Part shown: positions 17,583-25,339 of the stretch, piece by piece
Numbering within the stretch: position 1 is the stretch's first letter
Layout of the letters: the number at the start of each line of letters is the position of its first letter
Assembly (NCBI RefSeq): GCF_008830225.1
Contig: NZ_WAIE01000010.1
Coordinates: 1 to 49,073 of the forward strand
Direction: 5' to 3'
Length of the DNA stretch: 49,073 nt
From: Pseudodesulfovibrio senegalensis
Lineage (GTDB): Bacteria; Desulfobacterota; Desulfovibrionia; Desulfovibrionales; Desulfovibrionaceae
Notes under the pieces: model-generated
Databases searched by the model: none
Seen by the model: only the letters and a program-made list of their open reading frames with translations
What the model was told of the DNA's origin: nothing
Translations under genes and position numbers: made by a program

Positions 17583-17622
17583 ATAAAACAAAAGGGCCGC
17601 CGGCTTTACGCCCGCGGCCCTT
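17583..17622 (-). terminator. Attenuator terminator at the head of the aromatic operon
   Basis: On the minus strand a 13-bp stem with one G-G mismatch (17622-17610 with 17604-17592) around the loop GTAAA is followed by TTTTGTTTTA. The 5' arm, together with CTTCC just before it (17627-17610), can instead pair with 17683-17667 inside the leader peptide gene: GCCCGCGG with CCGCGGGC, and GGAAG with CTTCC. That would be the antiterminator. Confidence 0.85.
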
Positions 17623-17653
17623 GGAAGTTCATTTTGGTGTACCTGTCTTTCGG

Positions 17654-17746
17654 CTACAACGCATCCCTTCCGTGCCCGCGGGCATCGGTAAACCAGTACC
17701 AAAAATACAGGTAGGAAAAGAGGTTGTTGCTGAAAGTTTTGTCCAT
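17654..17746 (-). CDS. Aromatic leader peptide
   Basis: A 30-codon reading frame, too short for usual gene calling. Residues 5-19 hold nine aromatic residues (4 Phe, 3 Tyr, 2 Trp), six of them in a row at 14-19 (YFWYWF); the remainder is hydrophilic ([11 protein letters not shown] at the end). It ends 32 bases before a terminator hairpin that precedes the aromatic operon. The peptide is probably not functional as a protein; ribosome speed over its codons would report charged tRNA-Phe, tRNA-Tyr and tRNA-Trp. No Shine-Dalgarno sequence is visible. A TTGACA 31 bases upstream suggests a transcript starting almost at the ATG, so translation may be leaderless. Confidence 0.85.
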   Translation of the reverse strand: MDKTFSNNLFSYLYFWYWFTDARGHGRDAL

Positions 17747-17754
17747 GACCAAAG

Positions 17755-17783
17755 AGCTAGTGCAGTTCCGTGGACAATGTCAA
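17755..17783 (-). promoter_or_regulatory. Probable promoter of the aromatic operon
   Basis: A perfect -35, TTGACA, at 17783-17778 on the minus strand. The -10 at the right distance is weak (CTAGCT at 17 bases, TAGCTC at 18). If it is used, transcription starts within a few bases of the leader peptide ATG at 17746. The AT-rich stretch further upstream (17790-17830) could hold an alternative promoter. Confidence 0.45.
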
Positions 17784-17948
17784 GCGGAAAAAATTTTTAT
17801 TTATATATTACATTATTTGTAAAAATAATAAGGAAACGCTTTTTCGACGGCCACAAGAATTACAAATTAGTAAATAGCGTTGTTCGCAGCGTGTGTTTTG
17901 TGACAAAAATGTACAGATAATCGTCTTTCCCGAAATGTAATTTACAGA

Positions 17949-17966
17949 GTTATATACAGTTATAAC
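17949..17966. promoter_or_regulatory. Inverted repeat upstream of amtB
   Basis: A perfect 6-6-6 inverted repeat, GTTATA-TACAGT-TATAAC, 17 bases before the -24 element of the sigma-54 promoter. It is too close for a normal enhancer site; it could be a repressor or modulator site. The surrounding 17790-17980 is AT-rich and lies between two divergent operons. No gene is seen in it. Confidence 0.35.
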
Positions 17967-17982
17967 AGGGGGTTAATCTATT

Positions 17983-17997
17983 TGGCACGGAGGTTGC
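17983..17997 (+). promoter_or_regulatory. Sigma-54 (RpoN) promoter of amtB-glnB
   Basis: TGGCACG, four bases, then TTGC: an exact match to the -24/-12 consensus, about 48 bases before the amtB start. Sigma-54 control of amtB-PII operons is the rule in nitrogen regulation, so an NtrC-type activator is expected. Its gene is not in this window. Confidence 0.9.
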
Positions 17998-18044
17998 CTT
18001 AAGGGGGGCAGTTAGCAACGCATTTCCACAAGGAGGAAACAAAC

Positions 18045-19409
18045 ATGCTTTTCGGACTGTCTCATGCCGGTATCCGGCACAAGAAGGTGCTGCTGTCACT
18101 CGCGGTCTTGTCTCTTTGGGCAATTCCCGCCGCAGCCGTAGCTGGTGACGAAGTCGCGTTTCTCACTCAGGACAACGCCAACATTCTCTGGACCCTGCTG
18201 GCGGCCATTCTGGTCATGTTCATGCAGGCCGGTTTTGGCTGCGTTGAGGCCGGATTCACCCGCGCAAAAAGTGCGGGCAACATCATGATGAAGAACTTCC
18301 TGGACTTTGCAGCGGGTTCCATCATCTTTTTCCTGTTCGGTTTTGCGCTGATGTTCGGCTCGGACATGGGCGGGTTCATCGGAACATCCGGCTTCTCGCT
18401 GGCCGGGGTTGCCGATGGCGACCTGCCCTGGACCTACACCTTCTGGTTCTTCCAGAGCGTATTCGCCGCCACCGCCGCCACCATCGTTTCCGGCGGCATG
18501 GCCGAGCGCACCAAATTTTCCAACTACGTTCTGGTGTCCCTGATCGTCACCGGCTTCATCTATCCGGTTTCCGGCCACTGGGCCTGGGGCAGCCTGTGGT
18601 TGGGCGATGACGGCGCAGGCTGGTTGGAGGCTCTCGGATTCTGTGATTTCGCAGGCTCCAGCGTGGTCCATTCTCTGGGCGGCTGGCTGGCCCTGGCTGG
18701 CGCCATGGTGCTCGGCCCGCGCGTGGGCAAGTACACCGAGGACGGCAAGGCCAAGGCCATTCCGGGTCACAACATCCCGCTGGCCGGTCTGGGCGTGTTC
18801 ATCCTCTGGTTCGGCTGGTTCGGATTCAACCCCGGTTCCACCACCACTGCGGACAACACCATCGGTCTTATCGCCATGAACACCTCCCTGTCCGCCGCTG
18901 CCGGTACGGTTGCCGCCATGACCTTCTCCAGACTGCGTTACGGCAAGTCGGACATCTCCATGACCATGAACGGCGCGCTGGCCGGTCTGGTGGGCATCAC
19001 CGCCCCCTGTGCCACGGTCACCCCCGGTTCTTCCATCATCATCGGTCTGGTGGCCGGCGTGCTGGTGGTTCTGTCCATTGAATTCATCGACAAGGTCCTC
19101 AAGATCGACGACCCGGTGGGCGCCTCTTCCGTTCACGGCGTGTGCGGTGCATGGGGCACCATCGCCTGCGGTCTGTTCAATGTGGGCGACGGCCTGTTCA
19201 TGGGCGGCGGCGCGAGCCTGCTGGGCGTGCAGCTCCTCGGAGCCGGTGCGTTTCTGGCCTGGGGCTTCGGCGGCGGCTACGTGATGTTCTCGGTGCTCAA
19301 GGCCCTGTTCGGTCTGCGCGTCTCCAAGGAAGAGGAACTCAAGGGTCTGGACATCGCCGAGCACGGCTCCGAGTCCTACAACGGGTTCCAGCTCTTCACC
19401 ACCGAGTAA
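18045..19409 (+). CDS. amtB: Ammonium transporter
   Basis: 454 residues: signal sequence (about 1-33) and some 11 membrane helices of the Amt/Rh family. The two pore histidines are in GSSVVHSLGGW and GASSVHGVCGAWG. The Phe gate region and helix motifs such as GFGCVEAGFTRAKSAGN and GWFGFNPGS are typical. It moves ammonium into the cell under nitrogen limitation and is gated by the PII protein encoded next. AAGGAGG precedes the ATG. It is transcribed from the sigma-54 promoter at 17983. Confidence 0.96.
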   Translation: MLFGLSHAGIRHKKVLLSLAVLSLWAIPAAAVAGDEVAFLTQDNANILWTLLAAILVMFMQAGFGCVEAGFTRAKSAGNIMMKNFLDFAAGSIIFFLFGFALMFGSDMGGFIGTSGFSLAGVADGDLPWTYTFWFFQSVFAATAATIVSGGMAERTKFSNYVLVSLIVTGFIYPVSGHWAWGSLWLGDDGAGWLEALGFCDFAGSSVVHSLGGWLALAGAMVLGPRVGKYTEDGKAKAIPGHNIPLAGLGVFILWFGWFGFNPGSTTTADNTIGLIAMNTSLSAAAGTVAAMTFSRLRYGKSDISMTMNGALAGLVGITAPCATVTPGSSIIIGLVAGVLVVLSIEFIDKVLKIDDPVGASSVHGVCGAWGTIACGLFNVGDGLFMGGGASLLGVQLLGAGAFLAWGFGGGYVMFSVLKALFGLRVSKEEELKGLDIAEHGSESYNGFQLFTTE

Positions 19410-19445
19410 GCAAAACAACCGTACATCCAAGGAGGATACTACGCC

Positions 19446-19778
19446 ATGAAGCTCGTAATAGCATATATCAGGCCCGAAAAGCTCAACGACGTGAAGCAGG
19501 CACTGTACGCCAAGGAGATCTACTCCCTGTCCGTGACCAACGTGCTCGGCTCGGGACGCCAGAAGGGGTTCACGGAAACCTACCGCGGCGTCGAGATCGA
19601 GGTGAACCTGCTCAAGAAGATCAGGCTCGAGATCGCGGTCAACGACACCTTCCTCGATCCCTGCATCGAAGCCATCAACAGCGCAGGCAAGACCGGCAAG
19701 GAAGGCGACGGCGTGATCTTCGTCGTGGAACTGGCAAAGGCCATGCGCATCAGGACCGGAGAGGACGGAATCCTCTAG
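19446..19778 (+). CDS. glnB: PII nitrogen regulatory protein (GlnB/GlnK family)
   Basis: 110 residues of the trimeric PII fold. The T-loop has GRQKGFTETYRG, and the B/C loops include TGKEGDGVIFV and IRIRTGE, which bind ATP/ADP and 2-oxoglutarate. It should block AmtB when nitrogen is ample. Residue 51, the Tyr that GlnD uridylylates in enteric PII proteins, is Ile here (YRGVEIEV in place of YRGAEYMV), while Tyr46 is kept. Control by uridylylation at that site is therefore impossible, and the protein probably responds to ligands alone. It starts 36 bases after amtB with GGAGG upstream. Confidence 0.93.
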   Translation: MKLVIAYIRPEKLNDVKQALYAKEIYSLSVTNVLGSGRQKGFTETYRGVEIEVNLLKKIRLEIAVNDTFLDPCIEAINSAGKTGKEGDGVIFVVELAKAMRIRTGEDGIL

Positions 19779-19820
19779 TCCGCATTCATCAGGGAAGTGC
19801 GATCACATATGATCTCAAGG

Positions 19821-19850
19821 GCCGGGGCGGCCATGGCCGCCCCGGCTTTC
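19821..19850 (+). terminator. Terminator of amtB-glnB
   Basis: A perfect 26-base palindrome (GCCGGGGCGGCC and its complement, 19821-19846) followed by a short TTTC run. It is weak in T but stable, and well placed 42 bases after glnB. Confidence 0.65.
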
Positions 19851-19878
19851 CTGACAAGCCACCAGATCGGAGAGCCTC

Positions 19879-21120
19879 ATGCAACCTCCCACACCTCTCG
19901 ATGAACTGCTGCACCAGGATAGGTTGCATACGGTTTTTCAGCCCATAGTCTCTCTCAAGCGCAAAGCGGTCTTCGCCTACGAGGCCCTGACCCGCTGCAC
20001 AGACCCGCAAAGCGGTCAGTCCATATCGCCGCAAACCCTGTTTGCCATGGCTCCGGACGTTCATGCACGGCTGGAGCTGGACCGGGCTTGTCGCAACAAG
20101 GCCCTGCAGTCCTTTGCCTGCCTGCACGGCGGCAACCGTTCCATGATGCTTTCCCTGAATATGGACGTGTCCTGCCTGACCTGTCACACCCGCGGTTCGG
20201 GGTGCCTGCTCAAGGCTGTCAAACGATTGGGCATATCGCCCAGCAACGTGATCATTGAAATTATCGAGTCCAAGGCCGCGGACATGGACGTGCTTTTGGA
20301 TTTCGTGGAGTTCTACCGGAACAAGAATTTTCTCATCGCGCTGGACGACGTGGGTGCGGGGTATTCGAATCTGGACCGCATTCCCATGATCAAGCCGGAC
20401 GTGCTCAAGATGGACCGCTCGCTGGTGGCGGGCATTGACCGGCATTTTCACAAGCTGGAAGTGGCCAAGAGTTTTGTGCAGCTGGCCGGACGCATTGGTG
20501 CGCTTGTGGTGGCCGAAGGCGTGGAAACGCAGGACGAGGCCCTGTGCCTGCTGGAAAACGGCGTGGATGTTTTTCAGGGGTACTATTTTGCCCGTCCCGG
20601 TGACCCTGCCCAGGATTTTCCGGACATAGAGAAACGTGTGGAGGGCCTTGCCGCCCTGTTCAAGGAGCGGGCCACCGAGCGCATCAACAGGGATAAACAT
20701 CGTTTGTCGCAGTATGATGCGCTCATGCTCACGCTGGGCATGGAGTTGGCGGCAGGAGAGGGAGGGCTGGATCATGATCTGATCCGGTATCTGGAGGCGC
20801 ATCCGCGCATCGAATGCCTGTATGTGCTGGACATGCGGGGCATCCAGATTTCCCGTACCATCTGCAATCCCCTGAAGCTCAGGAAAAGCAAGCGGCTGCT
20901 TTACGAACCCGCCGAGCAGGGTACGGACCATTCCCTCAAGGAATACTATCTGCCCCTGCGTGCCGGACTGGAGAAATTCACCACGACCCCGTACATCTCA
21001 TTGGCCTCGGGCAATCGCTGCATCACCATTTCCCACGTGTTTCATCATCGGAAGATGGGGCGCGACCTGATCCTGTGTGCGGACATTTCCCACGGGAGCG
21101 AACCGGACAATCCTAGCTGA
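19879..21120 (+). CDS. EAL-domain cyclic-di-GMP phosphodiesterase with C-terminal sensor-like domain
   Basis: 413 residues, no signal peptide. The EAL domain (about 12-245) keeps the metal and catalytic residues: EAL at 35-37, Glu127/Glu130 in EIIESK, DD at 156-157 (DDVGAGYSN), Lys177 and Asp179 in KMDRS, Glu213 in EGVET, and GYYF at 234-237. It is therefore likely active in hydrolysing c-di-GMP. The C-terminal half (about 285-410; LYVLDMRGIQIS) resembles the PAS/Cache-like domain found after EAL in YkuI-type proteins. Its stop overlaps the convergent MarR gene's stop by eight bases. Confidence 0.85.
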   Translation: MQPPTPLDELLHQDRLHTVFQPIVSLKRKAVFAYEALTRCTDPQSGQSISPQTLFAMAPDVHARLELDRACRNKALQSFACLHGGNRSMMLSLNMDVSCLTCHTRGSGCLLKAVKRLGISPSNVIIEIIESKAADMDVLLDFVEFYRNKNFLIALDDVGAGYSNLDRIPMIKPDVLKMDRSLVAGIDRHFHKLEVAKSFVQLAGRIGALVVAEGVETQDEALCLLENGVDVFQGYYFARPGDPAQDFPDIEKRVEGLAALFKERATERINRDKHRLSQYDALMLTLGMELAAGEGGLDHDLIRYLEAHPRIECLYVLDMRGIQISRTICNPLKLRKSKRLLYEPAEQGTDHSLKEYYLPLRAGLEKFTTTPYISLASGNRCITISHVFHHRKMGRDLILCADISHGSEPDNPS

Positions 21121-21553
21121 TGAGATAGGAATCCATCCACTGTTCCATCTGGCGGCAGGTTTCGCTGAATTGGGCAAAGGCGTCCTCGTCCAGCGAGGCG
21201 ATGTAGGCCAGAAAGTGCTTGTCGCGCTCGATGTGGAATCCCAGATGGTTTTCCTGCGCGCGCAGTCCCTGTTCGGTGAGCCGGTAACCGCCCTCTTTCT
21301 TTTCCAACAATCCGTCGTTGCAGAGTTGGTCGGCCAGCGGACCGGTTTCCTGGCCGGTTTTTCCGAGGGCTTCGGCCATTTCTGCGATCGTGGAACCGCG
21401 TTCGGCGTCCACGGCGGCGATGGCGTGAATTTCGTCCGGGGACAGCGGTCGGCCCACCCCGAAGTCGAAGGACATGGTACTGACCCGGGTGTGGGTCTGC
21501 ATGGCCCGGTTCAGGGCGGAAAACGCGGCTTGCATGGATTCCATTGATTGCAT
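21113..21553 (-). CDS. MarR-type regulator, paralogue 1
   Basis: 146 residues with a winged-helix region (IHAIAAVDAERGSTIAEMAEALG to LLEKKEGGYRLTEQG) and helical ends used for dimerisation. It is clearly related to the regulator at 22713-23171 over its whole length; for example the N-termini MQSMESMQAAFS and MRTMDDMRAEFS, DFGVG, and the C-terminal QWMDSY and KWMDTY align. The start is set by that alignment; no clear ribosome binding site is visible. The recognition helix is shorter and less basic than in paralogue 2. It is the last gene of the cluster that starts at 25280. Confidence 0.75.
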   Translation of the reverse strand: MQSMESMQAAFSALNRAMQTHTRVSTMSFDFGVGRPLSPDEIHAIAAVDAERGSTIAEMAEALGKTGQETGPLADQLCNDGLLEKKEGGYRLTEQGLRAQENHLGFHIERDKHFLAYIASLDEDAFAQFSETCRQMEQWMDSYLIS

Positions 21554-21600
21554 GGGCCAAACGGTATGGCCGGTCCCCGCTCTTGTCAATGTGGAACAGG

Positions 21601-21635
21601 AAAGGGCGGAGGCAGATTTCCCCTCCGCCCTTTTT
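21601..21635. terminator. Hairpin between a MarR gene and a methyltransferase gene
   Basis: A 12-bp stem, AAAGGGCGGAGG (21601-21612) and CCTCCGCCCTTT (21622-21633). The T run is good on the plus strand (five T) and weak on the minus strand. It lies 12 bases after the methyltransferase stop on the minus strand and may reduce read-through into the MarR gene. Confidence 0.6.
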
Positions 21636-21646
21636 ATCAGGAGGGA

Positions 21647-22660
21647 TCAATCCCGGCGTGCCACCAGCAGCAGGGTGTTTTTGTCACAACCGGTATATGT
21701 TTGCTCGAACTCATTGAAGCCAGCCTTGCGCAGTGAGGATTCCAGCCGGTTGCGTGAAAGGTGGTGGGTTTCGTACCCGGCCAGCCGGGCGATGAATTCC
21801 GTGGTGTCCCGGTACAGGCGGGAAGCGCCGCCTTCCTGTGTGAAGTGGTGGGAGACGACGCAGCCTCCGGGCTTGAGCGATGCGTGGATATTCTTGAAAA
21901 CAGCATCGAGTTCCGGTGTGCAGGCGTAGAGCACGTGGGAGGTGAAAACCATGTCGAACGCCTTGTCCGGCAGGCTGTCCGTGCGGATGTCCAGGGGAAG
22001 GCAGGTCACCCTGTCACCGTAGCCATTGGCCCTGCAGCGCTTTGCGGCCGCTTCCAGAACGTGTTCCAGATCGAACAGGGTGCTCTGCAGCTTCGGGTTG
22101 CGGTGCAGCAACTCCATGGAATAATGGCCGTGATTGCCGCCGATGTCGGCCATGGCGCGCATGGACGGGAATTCGGGCATTTCGGCAATGAAATCCACGG
22201 CCATCTGCAACTGGCCGTTGAGCGCATGCTGCAGGGTGCCGTCCATTGTTTCCGGCGTGCTCCAGCTCTTGTCGGTTTCCGCCCGCTCCATGCTTTGGCC
22301 CGAAAGCACTTCGGGCATGGAGTCCCGCACCAGAGCGTAGAACCGTTCGTTCAACTCCATGGCCTTGCCCTGATACAGGGGCGACGTATTCACAAGATAT
22401 TCGCTGGTCATGGGCGTGTTTGCGTATGTGGCGTCGTTTTTGGACAGCAATCCCCGGCCGGCCAACATGTCCAGCAGGGCCTCCAGCGGCTTTGCGGCCA
22501 GTCCGGTCTTTTGGGCAAGGGCGTCCGTGTCCATTGGGCGTTCTTCAAGGTGGTCGAAGATGTTCAGGCGCGCGGCGTGGAGAATGGCCTGTGCGTTGAC
22601 CGATTCGCAAAGAATGTTTTCCACCGGGGAAAAGGATGTTGTTGGTTGCGGGAACGGCAT
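21647..22660 (-). CDS. O-methyltransferase-like SAM enzyme
   Basis: 337 residues with the architecture of class I O-methyltransferases of the acetylserotonin/hydroxyneurosporene type. An N-terminal dimerisation and winged-helix part (about 12-95; ILHAARLNIFDHLE, TDALAQKTGL, LLDMLAGRGLL) precedes a Rossmann SAM domain (ADIGGNHGHYS at 171-181, DLEHVL, DIRTDSLPDKAFDMVF, LKPGGCVV). The substrate is unknown. It sits between two related MarR genes and downstream of a periplasmic binding protein, which suggests modification or detoxification of a small molecule handled by that system. Confidence 0.8.
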   Translation of the reverse strand: MPFPQPTTSFSPVENILCESVNAQAILHAARLNIFDHLEERPMDTDALAQKTGLAAKPLEALLDMLAGRGLLSKNDATYANTPMTSEYLVNTSPLYQGKAMELNERFYALVRDSMPEVLSGQSMERAETDKSWSTPETMDGTLQHALNGQLQMAVDFIAEMPEFPSMRAMADIGGNHGHYSMELLHRNPKLQSTLFDLEHVLEAAAKRCRANGYGDRVTCLPLDIRTDSLPDKAFDMVFTSHVLYACTPELDAVFKNIHASLKPGGCVVSHHFTQEGGASRLYRDTTEFIARLAGYETHHLSRNRLESSLRKAGFNEFEQTYTGCDKNTLLLVARRD

Positions 22661-22712
22661 GATATTGCTCCTTTTTTGTGTTTAGCTGCTATACGCTTTG
22701 CGTAAAAAAAAA

Positions 22713-23171
22713 TTATCGTTGGTAGGTGTCCATCCATTTGTTCATGGTCACCAGAAATTCCCGTATGGTTTTGTATTCGTCATCCGGGAGCTTGGCCATG
22801 TATTGCAGGAATTCCTTGTCGCGCTGTGCATGAAAGCGGGCGTGCCCTTCCTGAGCCTGCTTGCCCAGTTCGGTGGGGCCGACCAGCGTCTTGGACTGGT
22901 TGTCCGGTGCCGTGCGTTTGTAGACAAGCCCCTTTTTTTCCAGCTTGGCGATCATTTGCGACATGGCGCCCCGGGTCACGGCTGCATCCTTGGCCAGCTC
23001 GGAAATGCTCATTTCGCCTGCCGCCCACAGGGTCGCCACCGTGTGTATTTCCGTAGGGTGTATGGTAAACCCCACGCCGAAATCCTGCGGCTGTTTTTCG
23101 ATTCTCGTGTATTTGTCGAGCAGCTTGCCCAGAAGGCTGAATTCTGCACGCATGTCGTCCATGGTTCGCAT
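22713..23171 (-). CDS. MarR-type regulator, paralogue 2
   Basis: 152 residues. Winged helix-turn-helix: MSISELAKDAAVTRGAMSQMIAKLEKKGLVYKRT, then the wing and LTELG-like helix (VGPTELGKQAQEGH). It probably binds DNA as a dimer and is relieved by a small ligand. The start at 23171 is chosen because it aligns exactly with paralogue 1; the frame extends to 23207 but that ATG abuts a strong hairpin and neither start has a clear ribosome binding site. It follows the binding-protein gene in the same direction. Confidence 0.8.
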   Translation of the reverse strand: MRTMDDMRAEFSLLGKLLDKYTRIEKQPQDFGVGFTIHPTEIHTVATLWAAGEMSISELAKDAAVTRGAMSQMIAKLEKKGLVYKRTAPDNQSKTLVGPTELGKQAQEGHARFHAQRDKEFLQYMAKLPDDEYKTIREFLVTMNKWMDTYQR

Positions 23172-23208
23172 GTGGTGATATATACGCTGTACGACGTTTT
23201 TGTTCATG

Positions 23209-23240
23209 AACCGGGCCGCGGTATGGACCGCAGCCCGGTT
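23209..23240 (-). other. Intercistronic hairpin
   Basis: AACCGGGC and GCCCGGTT with an inner GCGGT/ACCGC stem and one mismatch. It is not followed by a T run on the minus strand, so it is more likely an mRNA-stabilising or processing structure than a terminator. It lies between the binding-protein stop (23252) and the MarR gene. Confidence 0.55.
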
Positions 23241-23251
23241 CTGTGGGTCGG

Positions 23252-24226
23252 CTAGTTGCTCAGTGCGGCCTTCCACTGGTTGAAGATGCACGGATATTCC
23301 ACAACGCTGCCGTCGATGTAGCGGGGCAGGGTGAACACGGCGCCTGTTTTCAATGCCGGAACGGAAAGCAGGGCCGGATTCTTCTCGATTTGTTTCTGCA
23401 GGGCGACCTGCACGGCCCATGCCGCGCCCGTGACGACGATGACGTCCGGCTTGGCCTCGGTGAGGGCCTTGAGGGTGCGCACGCGGTACATGCCGCGGGA
23501 AACGGCTCCACTCGGCGGGGCAAAGGCTGCGCCCGCGTTGGTGCAGCCCAGAGGGGCGAGCATGTATTGGTCCGCATAGCCGCCGGGCGCTTCAACGCTC
23601 AGGAAGGTTTTGCCCGTGGCCTTGCTGTACACGCCGTTGAGGATCACGACTTTTTTGCCCAGCCCCTGCTCGGGCAGGCCGCTTTCAACGGCCTTGTACG
23701 CCTTCTGGTAGGAGGCGATGAGCTTTTCGCCCTTTTCTTCCACGTTCAGCAGCTTGGCAAGCTGGCGGATGGCCGGGACCACGCCCTTGGAAAAGTCCAC
23801 GTATTCGATGGTGGCGTCCGTGTCCTTGAGCAGGGGGACAACCTTCACGGGATTGGCCGAGGGCATGTACAGGCAGAAGTTGGCGGACTTTTCGATGATC
23901 ACGCGTTTGATGCCCTGTTTCATGACCAGATCGGGGATGGTGTGGGGGCGTTTGCTGACCACGCACTTGGGGCAGCCCACGATCTGCGTGGCGGCCTTGA
24001 TTTTTCCGGCCATGGGCCACATGGAGCCGCGCACGGACATGTATTCGGGCAGCACGCCCAGATTGTAGGCGACGTCCACGAGTCGGTCGCCGAGCATGAC
24101 GGCCTTGATCATTTTGGGTTTGGGCTTGGGTGCCGCCTGGCAAATGGCCGCAAGGCCCATGACGAACACGAGGGTCAGGACCAGTGTGGTCAGGTTCGTG
24201 CTGATTTTCTTGGTACGGTTATACAT
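23252..24226 (-). CDS. Periplasmic binding protein, iron-chelate/cobalamin (BtuF-like) type
   Basis: 324 residues with a signal peptide (about 1-31, ending CQA). The remainder has the helical-backbone fold of BtuF/FhuD-type binding proteins: MLGDRLVDVAYNLGVLPEYM at the front, GVVPAIRQLAKLLNVEEKGEKLI in the linker, and LTEAKPDVIVV late. Unusual for the family is a CPKC motif at residues 85-88 and several further Cys and Met (FCLYMPS, LGCTNAG). These could bind a soft metal. No permease or ATPase gene is near. It follows the outer-membrane protein gene by 19 bases. Confidence 0.75.
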   Translation of the reverse strand: MYNRTKKISTNLTTLVLTLVFVMGLAAICQAAPKPKPKMIKAVMLGDRLVDVAYNLGVLPEYMSVRGSMWPMAGKIKAATQIVGCPKCVVSKRPHTIPDLVMKQGIKRVIIEKSANFCLYMPSANPVKVVPLLKDTDATIEYVDFSKGVVPAIRQLAKLLNVEEKGEKLIASYQKAYKAVESGLPEQGLGKKVVILNGVYSKATGKTFLSVEAPGGYADQYMLAPLGCTNAGAAFAPPSGAVSRGMYRVRTLKALTEAKPDVIVVTGAAWAVQVALQKQIEKNPALLSVPALKTGAVFTLPRYIDGSVVEYPCIFNQWKAALSN

Positions 24227-24245
24227 GGCTTTCTCCTGATGTTGT

Positions 24246-25280
24246 TTAGAAGCTTGCGCCGATCTTGAAGACCACGCGCATGTCTTCGCCTATGGAGTAT
24301 TTGTTGGTGTCCGGATCGGCGTTCAGGTCGCGGTAGATGACGATGGGCGTGGCCAATCCCACGTTGAGACCCTTGCGGATCTTGAAGTGTACGCCCGGGG
24401 TCAGGTACAGGGTGTGGCCGCCCGTGTTGTCCACGACCGCTCCTCCGGCGCGGTTTTTGTCCGCAATGACGCCGTTGAGTTCCATCTCGAGGTCGATGAG
24501 GCGGTTCAGCGCATAGCCGTATCCGACGTTGTACTTGAAGTTGTCGCCCTTGCGCATTTCGTGGTCACCCTCGGTGGGCAGGGTCAGCATGCAGTGCGCG
24601 TCCAGACGGGACTGGCCGAACATGTAGGTGGCGCCCACTTCGAATTTGGGGTCCCACGAACCGGTGCCGAGCTGGAATCCCGGTCCCATGTAATCGCATT
24701 TGGCGTTGAAGGGCGGTTCGTTCTGCAGGTCCGAATTGCCGGTGGGCAGCTTCAGGCCCGCGCCCACGGACAGGGAGAAAGGATCGCCCTTGCGCTGGGT
24801 CAGCAGCCCGTAGCGTCCCATGAGCACGATGTCGCCCAGACCTTCGTTGTAGTCCGTGCGCGTGGTCTCGTTGGGAGTGCCGGCGCGTGCGCGGCGTTTC
24901 ACGCCCTTGAAGTGAAAGGGGATCATGGCCCGGATGTCGAAATCGTCGAACAGGCCGTAGCGGATGCCCATCTTCAGGGTGTGCTGCCAACGGTCGTATT
25001 TGCCGTTGTAGGTGCCGCCCTTGGTGGTTCCTCCGTCATAGAGGTCGTTCTTGTCGAAATAGATGTATTTGAGGCTGGTGGCGAGCTTGCCCTTGGGAAA
25101 GACCGTGCCGGTGGACATGTTGACCGGGCCGACCGGCTTGGGGGCTTTCTTGTTGGGCAGGGCCTTGGCAGCGACCCCGGATTGCGCTCCTTTGCCCATT
25201 ATGGGGCCGTCGGCAAATGCCGGGACCGCCAGCAGGGTGCAAAGCAGCAACGCTACCACCAATGATGGAACGTGACGCAT
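24246..25280 (-). CDS. Outer-membrane beta-barrel protein (phenol MetA-like family)
   Basis: 344 residues with a signal peptide (1-23, AFA-D). It shows alternating hydrophobic/aromatic strands (GIRYGLFDDFDIRAMIPFHF, SVGAGLKLPTG, FEVGATYMFG, YALNRLIDLEMELNG) and ends in Phe (VFKIGASF), as outer-membrane barrels do. The pattern resembles the 'MetA-pathway of phenol degradation' family. The start at 25280 follows AAGGAG. It is first in a cluster with the binding protein, two MarR genes and a methyltransferase, so it may pass the ligand of the binding protein through the outer membrane. Confidence 0.75.
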   Translation of the reverse strand: MRHVPSLVVALLLCTLLAVPAFADGPIMGKGAQSGVAAKALPNKKAPKPVGPVNMSTGTVFPKGKLATSLKYIYFDKNDLYDGGTTKGGTYNGKYDRWQHTLKMGIRYGLFDDFDIRAMIPFHFKGVKRRARAGTPNETTRTDYNEGLGDIVLMGRYGLLTQRKGDPFSLSVGAGLKLPTGNSDLQNEPPFNAKCDYMGPGFQLGTGSWDPKFEVGATYMFGQSRLDAHCMLTLPTEGDHEMRKGDNFKYNVGYGYALNRLIDLEMELNGVIADKNRAGGAVVDNTGGHTLYLTPGVHFKIRKGLNVGLATPIVIYRDLNADPDTNKYSIGEDMRVVFKIGASF

Positions 25281-25339
25281 GGTTGGTGAACTCCTTCTTT
25301 TGTAAACTGTTTGGGCACAAACAAAATCGAAGCGAATGA

